Virus record (IMG/VR): IMGVR_UViG_3300037189_008114
Location: 1 to 42,481 of that record
Origin: a virus
Length of the DNA stretch: 42,481 bases
Reading direction: 5' to 3' (one strand)
Position 1 is the stretch's first letter; each line of letters starts with the position of its first letter. Made by a program: the position numbers and the translations under genes. Of the stretch, positions 15,228 to 23,067 are shown in pieces. The notes below the pieces were generated by a model. The model did no database searches. It had not been told where the DNA came from and was given only the letters and a program-made list of their open reading frames with translations.

Positions 15228-16180
15228 TAAGTATTAATTCTGTAGTAACTATCGCGCTCGGCTTTTAGTTTGAGCATTCGATCTTTTAAGGCCTGCACAT
15301 ATTTGGCAGGCAATTTTTCGGTGGTAATGCGTTCTTTGATCTCGTCCATTAAACGGTTTAAATCTTCGATTCTACGTGCTTCCAACTCGTCCACGGCACC
15401 TTCTTTTAAGCTAAATGCACGTAGGTTTTTATCTGGTGTGCTGGGATCTACATCGCAACTCATGCTCATTGAGTAGCGTGGATCATTGGCCATCTTCTTA
15501 TTTTTAGCAACAACACCAACCCCGGCAGCTTCTTCCTGCACAGGCTCTGTTGGCACAGCTGGTATTTTATTATTCATGATTTGTTCAGCTTCGCGAGTAT
15601 AGCGACCAAATAAATCTGCAATAATTTGCTGGCGTTGCTGTTGGTCCGCTGAACTATACATGTCACGCAATTCTGTGCCGGACCGCATGGGCTGTCCTAA
15701 AACCTGAAAATCAAAGGTGGGCACGGTCATGATATAACCGTGTTGTTGCATTGACACAGTATCTCTGATATTCTTCAATGGCTGGAAATAAGGATCGCTG
15801 CCGTCCTTTTTAGGAGCAAAACTAAAGCGTGGATCCTCCGCCATATCTTTTTCACTAACAGCAAATATAACTACAGTATTGCTGGGATTGGCAATTTGAA
15901 TATTGCTCGAACTTAGTACATTTTCAATCTGATATGGTTGTGTCGCTTGGATGATACGATCTGCAGGAACTCCAGTGAGTTGCATAAAATATGCTTTTTC
16001 TGCAAATGTAAAAGGACTTTTATTATTGTCTGTTTTGTTGCTGGTTGCAATATAGACATTGTTGCGGCCAAACTTGGTGGTTAAGTGCTCAAACACTTGA
16101 GCATGACCTTTGTGAAAGGGTTGAAAACGGCCAGGATATATGACCAATAAAGAAGGCTCAGCAAGTTCAGAAATATACAT
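15227..16180 (-). CDS. Nucleotidyltransferase (HxGH family) with phage-specific C-terminal extension
   Basis: The N-terminal 200 residues form a cytidylyltransferase/NMN-adenylyltransferase-like domain: VIYPGRFQPFHKGHAQVF (13-30) with the HxGH site at His23-His26, TSNKTDNNKSPFTFAEK, and a SGTELRDMYSS loop near residue 175 that corresponds to the ISSTxxR motif. Enzymes of this class join a nucleotide to a phosphorylated substrate such as NMN, pantetheine phosphate or choline phosphate. The last 110 residues are an extension with AGVGVVAKNKKMANDPRYSM and a C-terminal coiled coil (RIEDLNRLMDEIKERI). The substrate cannot be decided; an NAD-salvage or structural role is possible. Confidence 0.75.
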   Translation of the reverse strand: MYISELAEPSLLVIYPGRFQPFHKGHAQVFEHLTTKFGRNNVYIATSNKTDNNKSPFTFAEKAYFMQLTGVPADRIIQATQPYQIENVLSSSNIQIANPSNTVVIFAVSEKDMAEDPRFSFAPKKDGSDPYFQPLKNIRDTVSMQQHGYIMTVPTFDFQVLGQPMRSGTELRDMYSSADQQQRQQIIADLFGRYTREAEQIMNNKIPAVPTEPVQEEAAGVGVVAKNKKMANDPRYSMSMSCDVDPSTPDKNLRAFSLKEGAVDELEARRIEDLNRLMDEIKERITTEKLPAKYVQALKDRMLKLKAERDSYYRINT

Positions 16181-16216
16181 AGTACTGTATTTACCGAACT
16201 TGCTGGCTAGCGGTAC

Positions 16217-17098
16217 TTAGTTTGTAGGCTGTGGTTGCTGTAGTTTAGCGCCTTGTGCAGCCAGTGTGTCTTCAATGATACCCATTGAACCACGCTTGCC
16301 AATGGCGATCTTATCCAAATCACCAGCATATTCATAGTGTCCAACGTGGTTAAGCAGGACTTTACTGTGTGCCCAGATTTCGCCACCTAGTTCTTGCCAA
16401 CGACGGCAGAACAGCCAATCTTCGCTCAAATAGTGTCCGCGCTCATCAATTTTACAGTCAAAAATACTATACATCATTGGCTCGTACTGTTTACCTAGAC
16501 CTACATCGTCTACATATTTGCATTCTGGATGTGCAGCAATCAGTTTTTCGTACACAGGACGCTTGAACAACAAGAAACCTGTGCCCATTGTATCTACTGT
16601 AAAAATGTCGCCTTGTATCTTTGTTTCTGGTTTCAAGTTAATAACATAACTTACAGGCAATGCTTTTTTAGGATATAATCCACCGATAACTTCTTTATCG
16701 TATGCAATCATCTGCAGGATTGATTCTGGCTGGAAACGGATATCAGCATCAATGAACATAAAATGTGTGGCCTGTGTGTTGGTCATCATCTTAGCCATCA
16801 AGTTATTACGAGCACGAGTTACCAGTGATTCATTGACCATGGTATCCAAAGACCAATTTAAACCGGCCTGTTGTGCCAACAATGTAAAACGCAGGAAACT
16901 AGTCATGGTTGGCTCACTTACCATGCCACCGTAGCAAGGAATACCGATGTGCAAATGAATCTTGCTAAAGTCAAACGGTTGACCTTGTTGTTGCTGAGCA
17001 CCTGCTTGTGGTGCCTGCTGTGCCTGTTGCTTCTGTTTTGCGGCAGCAGCTTTGATCATTGCTACAGCGTCTTTTTGGTCGATCTTCTTATCACTCAT
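16217..17098 (-). CDS. Glycosyltransferase, GT2/GT-A-like
   Basis: A 293-residue protein with a Gln/Ala-rich N-terminal tail (residues 8-40) followed by a GT-A-fold domain starting HLHIGIPCYGGMVSEPTM. The metal/nucleotide-sugar DxD motif is FIDADIRF (Asp117, Asp119), preceded by ARNNLMAKMM as in Anp1/GT2-like phage enzymes. VDTMGTGFLLFKRPV and the acidic YLSEDWLFCRRWQELGG (about 230-246) resemble the ED catalytic-base motif of GT2 enzymes. Likely modifies phage DNA, virion protein or host surface sugar. The low-complexity tail is unusual for an enzyme and suggests attachment to another component. Confidence 0.78.
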   Translation of the reverse strand: MSDKKIDQKDAVAMIKAAAAKQKQQAQQAPQAGAQQQQGQPFDFSKIHLHIGIPCYGGMVSEPTMTSFLRFTLLAQQAGLNWSLDTMVNESLVTRARNNLMAKMMTNTQATHFMFIDADIRFQPESILQMIAYDKEVIGGLYPKKALPVSYVINLKPETKIQGDIFTVDTMGTGFLLFKRPVYEKLIAAHPECKYVDDVGLGKQYEPMMYSIFDCKIDERGHYLSEDWLFCRRWQELGGEIWAHSKVLLNHVGHYEYAGDLDKIAIGKRGSMGIIEDTLAAQGAKLQQPQPTN

Positions 17099-17122
17099 TG
17101 ATTTCTCTCTTTAGTTAGTTGA

Positions 17123-17287
17123 TTAGGCTGTTGTTACTTCTACAAGTGTGCCCGCACCTGCCAATTCTTGTACCACTGCTTCTAAACTTACGATTAATTC
17201 TTCAGTCAATGCACTACCCGGCTCATCTGAATCTTTAATCAATTTGCTAATTTTAATTACTAATACATCTTCTTGTAGCTTTGCCAT
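17123..17287 (-). CDS. Small acidic hypothetical protein (54 aa)
   Basis: A short frame starting at ATG 17285-17287 and ending in TAA at 17123-17125. The protein begins MAKLQEDVLVIKISKLIKDS and ends in GAGTLVEVTTA. It reads as strand-helix-helix-strand with an acidic DSDEPGSALTEEL turn. An AGGAG SD precedes the ATG and an ATAAATA late motif lies 26 bases upstream, which supports expression. I recall similar-sized proteins in T4-like phages, without function. Confidence 0.65.
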   Translation of the reverse strand: MAKLQEDVLVIKISKLIKDSDEPGSALTEELIVSLEAVVQELAGAGTLVEVTTA

Positions 17288-17311
17288 CACGGGCTCCTTG
17301 ATAATATGCTA

Positions 17312-18037
17312 TTATTTATGTGGCAGCACAACCAGCTCGTGAATATTCAGTACCAAATTGGGATGGATTAAATTAAGGAACATGGTCACACTGGGATCAT
17401 TGGTATAAAAATACGCATTCCATACATAACCACTTCGGCCTGTTAACATAGCTATCAAATTGTCAGATATGGTTAGAGTATCACCGTTTAAATTGGTTAG
17501 GTAGCGTAATATACTCATTTTAATTTCGGAGGTATATCGCCCGTCTCGTATGATTACTTTATGTGTATATCCAATATCGGTCTTGCGTATGATAGCGCCA
17601 GAATTTAATACTTCTTCTGCTTCACTATCAGCTGGTCCGGCGATGCTCTCGACATATTTACAAAATGGTTTTAATTGATTGTTTATTAGATTCAGCAGTT
17701 CTGTTTCGGTTTCAGCATATATTTGTACTCTAGGTTCTTCAACTCTCAGCTTAAGGCCATTTGGATTTCGGCGCAGATCACGTAGCGTTTCTAGTAATTC
17801 AATATCAGCATGATCTAAATCTTTGTTATATCTATGTCCCCACCATCCAGACTGATTAATATTTTTAGTAACAGCGAGTCTATGTTCCAGAGCCGAATTT
17901 ATCGAGACTTTCTCGTCAATTAATCTGCCCGCTGGGGCATATACAATTATTTTGTATAAGTATCGCCCGAAGTATTTTTTGAGAGTGTGGTCTACTGCAA
18001 TCTTAGGATTGCACTGAGTCCAAGACAATATATCCAT
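17312..18037 (-). CDS. Hypothetical phage protein downstream of clpA
   Basis: A 241-residue soluble protein beginning MDILSWTQCNPKIAVDHTLK. It has a strand-rich N-terminal part (GRYLYKIIVYAPAGRLI), a helical DHADIELLETLRDLRRNPNG, and a C-terminal VWNAYFYTNDPSVTMFLNLI. No catalytic motif is evident. Its start overlaps the end of the ClpA-like gene by 35 bases; no better internal start was found, so the coupling appears real. Function unknown; an adaptor or substrate of the ClpA-like protein is conceivable from position only. Confidence 0.6.
   Translation of the reverse strand: MDILSWTQCNPKIAVDHTLKKYFGRYLYKIIVYAPAGRLIDEKVSINSALEHRLAVTKNINQSGWWGHRYNKDLDHADIELLETLRDLRRNPNGLKLRVEEPRVQIYAETETELLNLINNQLKPFCKYVESIAGPADSEAEEVLNSGAIIRKTDIGYTHKVIIRDGRYTSEIKMSILRYLTNLNGDTLTISDNLIAMLTGRSGYVWNAYFYTNDPSVTMFLNLIHPNLVLNIHELVVLPHK
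17313..17319 (-). promoter_or_regulatory. T4-type late promoter motif before 17123-17287
   Basis: Minus-strand ATAAATA ends 26 bases before the ATG at 17287, overlapping the stop of the upstream gene. AT-rich context makes chance occurrence possible. Confidence 0.4.
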
Positions 18038-20291
18038 TTGAATCTATCATAGGTGCTACGTTGGGGAATGCCTCGAGCACGGTTAGTTTGAATTCTTCAT
18101 CTGCATAATCTATTTCAACAATACGATTAGCTTCAATGTTTTCAAATAAGATCTTCTTACTGAGTGGTACTTTAATCAAATCGTTAATCTTACGACCCAA
18201 TGGACGAGCACCTAGTTTAGCATCGTAACCAACTTCAACCAGATGGTCTACAGCAGCTTCGGTCAATCTTACTTTTAGTGACTTTTCACTGAGCAACTCA
18301 TTCATTTCGTTAATAAACTTAGCAACGATCTTCTTGATGCTTACTGCGTCTAGTTTGTTGAACTTACAGATACCATCTAAACGATTACGAAACTCTGGCT
18401 TAAAGAAATCTTTAACTGCTTTGTCATCTTCGCCGGACTTTTGTAAATCCTTACCAAAACCAATTGTATTGCGTTCATTGTCGGCAGCACCCAAATTACT
18501 TGTAAGAATAATAATAGAATTACGTCCATCCGCTTTCTTGCCATTTGAACTTGTAATAGTACCTTCATCCATTAACTGTAATAGAACATTCATTACGTCC
18601 TGATGTGCTTTTTCAACTTCGTCAAACAAGATAACACAGTTGGGATTCTTTTCGATGTCGCTGATCAGCATACCACCGCCTAGGTTACTATCATCATAAC
18701 CAATGTATCCTGGGGGAGCACCAATCAACTTGGCAACAGAGTGTTTCTCTTGATACTCGCTCATGTCGTATCGTAGCATCTTCATGCCCATGCCTTCTGC
18801 TAACAATTTAGCAAGTTCTGTTTTACCTGTGCCTGTTGGCCCCAGGAATAAGAAATTACCAATTGGTTTATTCAACGACTTTAGACCTGCACGAGCCACA
18901 TAGATCTTTTCTAATACAGTTTCAACAACCTTGTCTTGTCCGTATAGTTTTGTTTTGACTGTTTCTTCCAAATTAACAAGACTCTTGGTGCTTTCGCTAC
19001 CAATTTGTTCTACTGGAATCTTGGTAAATCTGCTGATAATATCAACAATGTGATTCTTACGCACAGTCCAATTCATAGCATTGATTTTTAATTTGGCCGC
19101 GGCTGTGTCAATTAAATCAATGGCCTTGTCTGGTAGCCGCTTGTCTGGTTGATATCGAACCGATAAATCAACAGCGGCATCAACAGCGTCATCACTGATT
19201 TGACCACCATGGAAGTCTTCAAAGTATTCACGTAGGCCACGTAGAATGTCTTTGGCTACCGCCGGAGTGGGTTCTTCTACTGTCATACGCACAAAGCGAC
19301 GCATTAGGGCACGGTCTTTTTCAAAGCTACTTGTATATTCTTCCCATGTAGTACTTGCCAGGACTTTGATATTACCTTTGCTCAACGCTGGCTTGATCAT
19401 GTTGGCAAAATCTACAGAGCTGTTGCCAGCACTTCCGGCACCACGCATTTGGTGTGCTTCGTCGATAAACAAAATACACTTGCCTTTTGACTTTAGTGCC
19501 CCGATAACATCTTTGAACTTTTCTTCAAATTCGCCTCGATACTTTGAACCAGCAAGCAATGAGCCAATGTCCAAGTTGTAAACCGTGTAATCACGTAGAT
19601 ATTCCGGTACACGACCATCGACAATATTGCGTGCCAGTCCTTCGGCAATAGCAGTCTTACCCACACCCGGATCGCCAACTAACAGCACATTTGATTTGTT
19701 GCGTTTGGCAAGTACCTGTGCAATTTCATCTAGTTCAAACTCACGTCCTACCACAGGATCAATTTTGCCTTCTTTGGCTTGTAAATTTAAGTTTTCGCAA
19801 TGTTCTTTGAGTATGTCATCGGCACGAATGTCGGGACTGATGCGTTTGCCTTTGCTTTCAACATAGTTTGAATTATAAAATTCTACCATTTGACTACGCT
19901 CAAGTCCGTACTTGATAAAAAAGTAACTGGCATGGCTGTTTACTTCTGACACAATACTTAAGAAGATATCAATGATTTGCACATGATTGCGTCCGCTGAA
20001 TAATACCTGTGTGAAAGCACGATTAAACACTCGCTCTAGGCTGTGTGTTTTCTTGGGAATAATATCCTGTTCGGTGTTGGCAATATAAGTCTGCCGATCA
20101 AGGTATTCTTCCAGGTCGGTTAATAAACCGAGGTTGTCTGCGCCAAAGGCTATCAGTAAATCGCTAAAAGGTTTAAAACTAACCAACCCATGAGCAAGAT
20201 GCTCTAAAGTTACATATTCGTGGTTATATTTTTTTGCTAGATCAGTGGCATTGGAAACGACAACTTCAATTTCAGGATTGTGGTGTATCAT
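18003..20291 (-). CDS. clpA: ClpA-type AAA+ unfoldase
   Basis: A 762-residue protein with full ClpA architecture (E. coli ClpA 758). The N-terminal double Clp repeat spans about 1-145 (HEYVTLEHLAHGL). D1 carries Walker A GDPGVGKTA (206-214) and Walker B LFIDEAH (274-280); D2 carries GPTGTGKTE (484-492), ILFDEVEKAH (554-563) and sensor 2 LGARPLGR. There is no ClpB middle coiled coil. Residues 609-612 (TIGFGKD context) sit exactly where ClpA has its IGL/IGF loop that docks into ClpP. Both ATP sites look active. It follows dnaJ at 12 bases. It most likely recruits host ClpP to degrade or remodel proteins. Confidence 0.9.
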   Translation of the reverse strand: MIHHNPEIEVVVSNATDLAKKYNHEYVTLEHLAHGLVSFKPFSDLLIAFGADNLGLLTDLEEYLDRQTYIANTEQDIIPKKTHSLERVFNRAFTQVLFSGRNHVQIIDIFLSIVSEVNSHASYFFIKYGLERSQMVEFYNSNYVESKGKRISPDIRADDILKEHCENLNLQAKEGKIDPVVGREFELDEIAQVLAKRNKSNVLLVGDPGVGKTAIAEGLARNIVDGRVPEYLRDYTVYNLDIGSLLAGSKYRGEFEEKFKDVIGALKSKGKCILFIDEAHQMRGAGSAGNSSVDFANMIKPALSKGNIKVLASTTWEEYTSSFEKDRALMRRFVRMTVEEPTPAVAKDILRGLREYFEDFHGGQISDDAVDAAVDLSVRYQPDKRLPDKAIDLIDTAAAKLKINAMNWTVRKNHIVDIISRFTKIPVEQIGSESTKSLVNLEETVKTKLYGQDKVVETVLEKIYVARAGLKSLNKPIGNFLFLGPTGTGKTELAKLLAEGMGMKMLRYDMSEYQEKHSVAKLIGAPPGYIGYDDSNLGGGMLISDIEKNPNCVILFDEVEKAHQDVMNVLLQLMDEGTITSSNGKKADGRNSIIILTSNLGAADNERNTIGFGKDLQKSGEDDKAVKDFFKPEFRNRLDGICKFNKLDAVSIKKIVAKFINEMNELLSEKSLKVRLTEAAVDHLVEVGYDAKLGARPLGRKINDLIKVPLSKKILFENIEANRIVEIDYADEEFKLTVLEAFPNVAPMIDSNGYIVLDSVQS

Positions 20292-20296
20292 AAAAA

Positions 20297-20303
20297 TATT
20301 TAG
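20297..20303 (-). promoter_or_regulatory. Late-type motif CTAAATA directly before clpA
   Basis: Minus-strand CTAAATA (20303-20297) sits 5 bases before the clpA ATG. With T4 late geometry the transcript would begin at the A of the ATG, i.e. leaderless. Chance in AT-rich sequence cannot be excluded. Confidence 0.35.
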
Positions 20304-21134
20304 TTAAGAGTTGATTAAGCCACGCACAATGTCCAATGCTTCTGGACTAAAGTTTTGTGGAACGGTAAGAACAATTTCAATGTATAAATCTCCACGTGTG
20401 GTAGAGTTCATTTGGTACAATCCTTGTTGTGGAATTCTATATCGTGTTCCGGCTTGTGTTCCTGGACTTAGGGTCATTTCAAATACTCGTCCATCCAATC
20501 CAGTAACTTGTACAGGACCACCTGCAATAGCTAACAAACAGTTTACACGAGATTCGGTATATAAGTCAATTCCGTGTACACCAAATCCTTCAGCTGAATG
20601 AACATTAAATTGCACATACAAATCTCCACGGGGGATGGTATTGAACATGTTGTCACCTAAACCACTATATTTGATATTAGTTCCATGGGTAACACCGCGT
20701 GGTATGGTAACTTCCAAGTTGGATTTTTCACCTGTAGTGGTGGTTACCTGTATAGTTTTTTTTTGTTCTTCTAATGTAGTAACCAATGGGATCGGAATTT
20801 CAATGCGCAGATCTTTGTTTCGACGCTGTTGTTGACGTTGCTGCACAAATGGGTCATGACCAAAACCAAAGTTTTTAAAAATATCATCAAGATTACCATG
20901 ATTGAAATGAAATTGGAATCCGCCATTTTGCCCACCAAATCCCTGTCGTTGCATATCGTACTGCTGGCGTTTTTGATCATCACTGAGTGTGTCGTATGCC
21001 GACTGTATTTCTTGAAATTTGGTTTTGTCACCGCCCTTGTCGGGATGATGTTGGCTTGCTAGTTTCCTATAAGCCTTTTTGATTTCGTCTGGTCCGGCTT
21101 GTTCGGATACGCCTAAAGTATTGTAATGGGTCAT
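20304..21134 (-). CDS. dnaJ: DnaJ/CbpA-type co-chaperone
   Basis: A 276-residue type II J-protein. The J domain covers residues 1-63 with the HPD motif at 30-32 (LASQHHPDKGG). A G/F-rich linker follows (QGFGGQNGGFQFHFNHGN), then two beta-sandwich substrate-binding domains (from about residue 105: DLRIEIPIPLVTTLEEQKKT; then GDLYVQFNVHSAEGF). The CxxCxGxG zinc repeats of type I DnaJ are absent, as in CbpA. J-proteins deliver substrates to host DnaK and stimulate its ATPase. The gene is followed by clpA after 12 bases and preceded by a near-consensus sigma70 promoter, so the pair is an operon. Confidence 0.93.
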   Translation of the reverse strand: MTHYNTLGVSEQAGPDEIKKAYRKLASQHHPDKGGDKTKFQEIQSAYDTLSDDQKRQQYDMQRQGFGGQNGGFQFHFNHGNLDDIFKNFGFGHDPFVQQRQQQRRNKDLRIEIPIPLVTTLEEQKKTIQVTTTTGEKSNLEVTIPRGVTHGTNIKYSGLGDNMFNTIPRGDLYVQFNVHSAEGFGVHGIDLYTESRVNCLLAIAGGPVQVTGLDGRVFEMTLSPGTQAGTRYRIPQQGLYQMNSTTRGDLYIEIVLTVPQNFSPEALDIVRGLINS

Positions 21135-21142
21135 ATCTTTGT

Positions 21143-21171
21143 ATTATACGTGAAAATGCCGGCAGAGTCAA
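21143..21171 (-). promoter_or_regulatory. Near-consensus sigma70 promoter of dnaJ-clpA
   Basis: Minus strand: TTGACT (21171-21166), 17-base spacer, TATAAT (21148-21143, perfect). The predicted start is about 21136, so the dnaJ leader would be only 1-3 bases (near leaderless). The -35 box lies in the loop of the terminator-like hairpin 21155-21184. Confidence 0.75.
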
Positions 21172-21184
21172 CTATACCGGCATT
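21155..21184 (-). terminator. Hairpin between 21199-21387 and dnaJ, terminator-like
   Basis: Arms aatgccgg (21155-21162) and ccggcatt (21177-21184) form a perfect 8-bp stem with a 14-base loop. On the minus strand the stem ends in TTTTC, on the plus strand in TTAGTTTTT. It may end the lysis-side transcript while its loop carries the -35 box of the next promoter. Confidence 0.5.
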
Positions 21185-21198
21185 AGTTTTTAAACCAA

Positions 21199-21387
21199 TT
21201 ACTTCTTTTTGTCTACTTCTTTTTTAGCTGGGGCTTTTGGTTTATTGTCGGGAACCTTAGAGCCTTCTACCTTCTTGTGCTTTTTAACTTCTTTCTTTTG
21301 TGGTGTTGTCTTCTTGGTTGGTTCGGCGGCAATCGCTGGTGAAGAAGCAAATACAGCAATGATTAAAAATAATAGTAATTGTTTCAT
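21199..21387 (-). CDS. Small lysine-rich exported protein
   Basis: A 62-residue protein with a clear Sec signal peptide, MKQLLLFLIIAVFASSPAIA followed by A-E; cleavage is expected at AIA or IAA (about residue 20-21). The mature part is almost entirely Lys, Pro, Thr, Glu (TKKTTPQKKEVKKHKKVEGS), highly positive and probably disordered. Located directly after the holin gene, it may act in the periplasm during lysis, for example by binding lipopolysaccharide or murein. That role is inference from charge and place. Confidence 0.65.
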   Translation of the reverse strand: MKQLLLFLIIAVFASSPAIAAEPTKKTTPQKKEVKKHKKVEGSKVPDNKPKAPAKKEVDKKK

Positions 21388-21398
21388 TTTATTTTCCT

Positions 21399-21851
21399 TT
21401 ATAGTTCGGGCTGAGTAGCCTGCGGTACAACTTTTTTTCCACTATCATTTACAGAGGTTGCATTACCAAACGCAGGTGCTGGTGAAGCTGGTGCACCAAA
21501 GGACGGCGCGGGTGCAGCTGATGCGCCGAAACTAGGAGCCGGTGTACTCGGTACCGGCATTGTTGCGCCAGCCTTGTCGCCCAACTTTTCTTGTGTGCGA
21601 CCGTAAGCAGCAATACCCAACACAGCACCCATGGCAATGTGATATAGTCCAGCACCTTGCAACGTAATTGGTTGCCATTGTGTTTCAACACGGCCGCCGC
21701 CGATCACTTGTACTAGACTCCATAGTATAGGAAATGCTACAAAATCTGCTACACAGGTCAACATGTACGACCAGCCCATAGCCGGACGCCATTTTGAATT
21801 CATCCAATCTTCATTTTTCTTTGCACTTTCGCTTTTTATTTCTGTTGTCAT
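21399..21851 (-). CDS. Holin, GTA/3-TM holin-like
   Basis: A 150-residue protein. SKWRPAMGWSYMLTCVADFV opens the first membrane helix (about 22-45), with two further hydrophobic segments (FPILWSLVQVIG; LYHIAMGAVLGIAAYGRTQE). The RPA-x-GW start and GMxLGIAAYGRTxEK end are what I know from the 3-TM holin family of phages and gene transfer agents (PF11351 type). The last 65 residues are a Pro/Ala linker with near repeats APSFGA and APAFGN. It should form the inner membrane lesion that times lysis, in one region with endolysin and spanins. Confidence 0.7.
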   Translation of the reverse strand: MTTEIKSESAKKNEDWMNSKWRPAMGWSYMLTCVADFVAFPILWSLVQVIGGGRVETQWQPITLQGAGLYHIAMGAVLGIAAYGRTQEKLGDKAGATMPVPSTPAPSFGASAAPAPSFGAPASPAPAFGNATSVNDSGKKVVPQATQPEL

Positions 21852-21882
21852 ACTAGCTCCTTAATTTTATTATATTATATTT

Positions 21883-22170
21883 TTAAGCTTCTAAAGACTG
21901 TTTGTCTTCTTGGGCTTTTAATGCTGCATCTAATAGAGTTAATAAACTCTCTATAAGTGTATTTAACTGAGTTTTGAATTCTGAGTCCTCGGCATCAATG
22001 ACTTGTACATGCACTTCTTTAATCATGGCACGGTATTCCACTGGGTGCATAAAACCCAATAAGGATTGATGTGTGATTTGTGAAATGTAGTCTGCAGCAA
22101 TCTTATATTCTGGATGCTCGCAGATTTCTGCCATTTCTGCCAGACCTTGTTGAGTTTCTTCTAATGTCAT
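21883..22170 (-). CDS. Small helical protein, paralogue of the next gene
   Basis: A 95-residue all-helical acidic protein beginning MTLEETQQGLAEMAEICEHP. It aligns along its whole length with 22208-22465: start (M-L-x3-Q-x-LAE), the middle (D-IxxIxxxxxxGxM), and the end (FKTQLNTLIESLLTLLDAAL versus FKEKLNACINGLIMIAKAV). No known motif. The two genes are a tandem duplication; role unknown. Confidence 0.65.
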   Translation of the reverse strand: MTLEETQQGLAEMAEICEHPEYKIAADYISQITHQSLLGFMHPVEYRAMIKEVHVQVIDAEDSEFKTQLNTLIESLLTLLDAALKAQEDKQSLEA

Positions 22171-22207
22171 CGTCGGTTTCCTATAAGTTAAATTAGTATA
22201 TAGTAGA

Positions 22208-22465
22208 TTATACAGCCTTTGCGATCATAATCAAACCATTAATACAAGCATTTAGTTTTTCTTTAAAAGCCAATTGACTCATATCTTCTAATATGGCCAA
22301 TTGACTTTGTGCATCAGACATAATTTCTTCTACTTCACTATTGCTCATTTGTCCCGATTTAGCCTGCTCAACAATCATATTAATATCGTTAGCAAATTTG
22401 GCAAATATTGGATCTCCACTGTTAGCAACTTCTGCCAATGTGTGTTGTATATTATCTAAGTTCAT
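22208..22465 (-). CDS. Small helical protein, paralogue of the previous gene
   Basis: An 85-residue acidic helical protein (MNLDNIQHTLAEVANSGDPI; ANDINMIVEQAKSGQMSNSE). Its ATG overlaps the stop of the lipoprotein gene by 4 bases (ATGA), so it is co-translated with it. Related in sequence to 21883-22170. Function unknown; possibly a lysis or virion accessory component given position. Confidence 0.65.
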   Translation of the reverse strand: MNLDNIQHTLAEVANSGDPIFAKFANDINMIVEQAKSGQMSNSEVEEIMSDAQSQLAILEDMSQLAFKEKLNACINGLIMIAKAV

Positions 22466-22869
22466 CTCGGTCTTCTCCCTACAACGTGTTGTATTGTTTC
22501 TGCTGAATTTTCAATGCTGGTAAACTTTAACTTGCAAAAAGTAGCACTGACTGGAGTCTTGGGATCTCGGTAACGATCCCGTAGTCCTTGTGCTATTTTG
22601 TTTAATTCCCGACTGGCGTTGATACCATTTGCGTTTCTAGGAATCTGTGATTCATAATTTTGGAACAACATGGTTTTATGACTTATAGCTACAACATTCA
22701 CACGACTCGCTTCTACGGCATCGCATTGTTCTTTGTATATGCCAGCATCGGTGCGAATTTCTGTAATGATACGATACTCGTTTGAATCAAACCCAGTCAT
22801 CATGTAAGCGTCGTATAACGCACAACCGTTTAATGCTAAAATTGATAACGCAATTAATAAACGTTTCAT
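22462..22869 (-). CDS. Outer-membrane-type lipoprotein, function unknown
   Basis: The ATG at 22869 is chosen over an upstream TTG because it directly begins a lipoprotein signal: MKRLLIALSILALNGCALYD, lipobox LNGC with Cys16 as the lipidated residue. The 135-residue product continues with a mixed alpha/beta domain (SNEYRIITEIRTDAGIYKEQ; NVVAISHKTMLFQNYESQIP) and three more cysteines (two inside DAxx/FCKLKF contexts). It lies among lysis genes but is longer than typical o-spanins and lacks a proline-rich stalk. Superinfection exclusion or lysis support are possible roles. Confidence 0.6.
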   Translation of the reverse strand: MKRLLIALSILALNGCALYDAYMMTGFDSNEYRIITEIRTDAGIYKEQCDAVEASRVNVVAISHKTMLFQNYESQIPRNANGINASRELNKIAQGLRDRYRDPKTPVSATFCKLKFTSIENSAETIQHVVGRRPR

Positions 22870-22908
22870 ATTAAATCCAATCATGATATTCTTTAGTGAC
22901 AAACAAAC

Positions 22909-23052
22909 TTATTTCCAGAAAAATAATAATGTTTTTAGTTTGTCAATATATTTTTGTAGATACTTGGCCTGAATGCTTTTTGCAAAATCTGGCTGTGGGA
23001 AATTCCACCCAACAAATGCACCTACAACAATCCAAAATAATGTTTCTAACAT
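22909..23052 (-). CDS. Small membrane protein (47 aa)
   Basis: A short frame from ATG 23050-23052 to TAA 22909-22911. It begins MLETLFWIVVGAFVGWNFPQ: a single N-terminal transmembrane helix ending in WNFPQP, then an amphipathic basic tail (FAKSIQAKYLQKYIDKLKTL). I recall equally small proteins with VGAFVGWxxPQPxxAK near lysis genes of cyanophages and pelagiphages. A strong AGGAG SD stands before the ATG. Possibly an antiholin or pinholin-like component, by position only. Confidence 0.7.
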   Translation of the reverse strand: MLETLFWIVVGAFVGWNFPQPDFAKSIQAKYLQKYIDKLKTLLFFWK

Positions 23053-23067
23053 AACTTCTCCTTTTAA

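Noticed and set aside
16188-16210. taccg/cggta hairpin between 15227-16180 and 16217-17098
   Set aside because: Five-bp stem with 14-base loop and no T-run; not convincing as a terminator.
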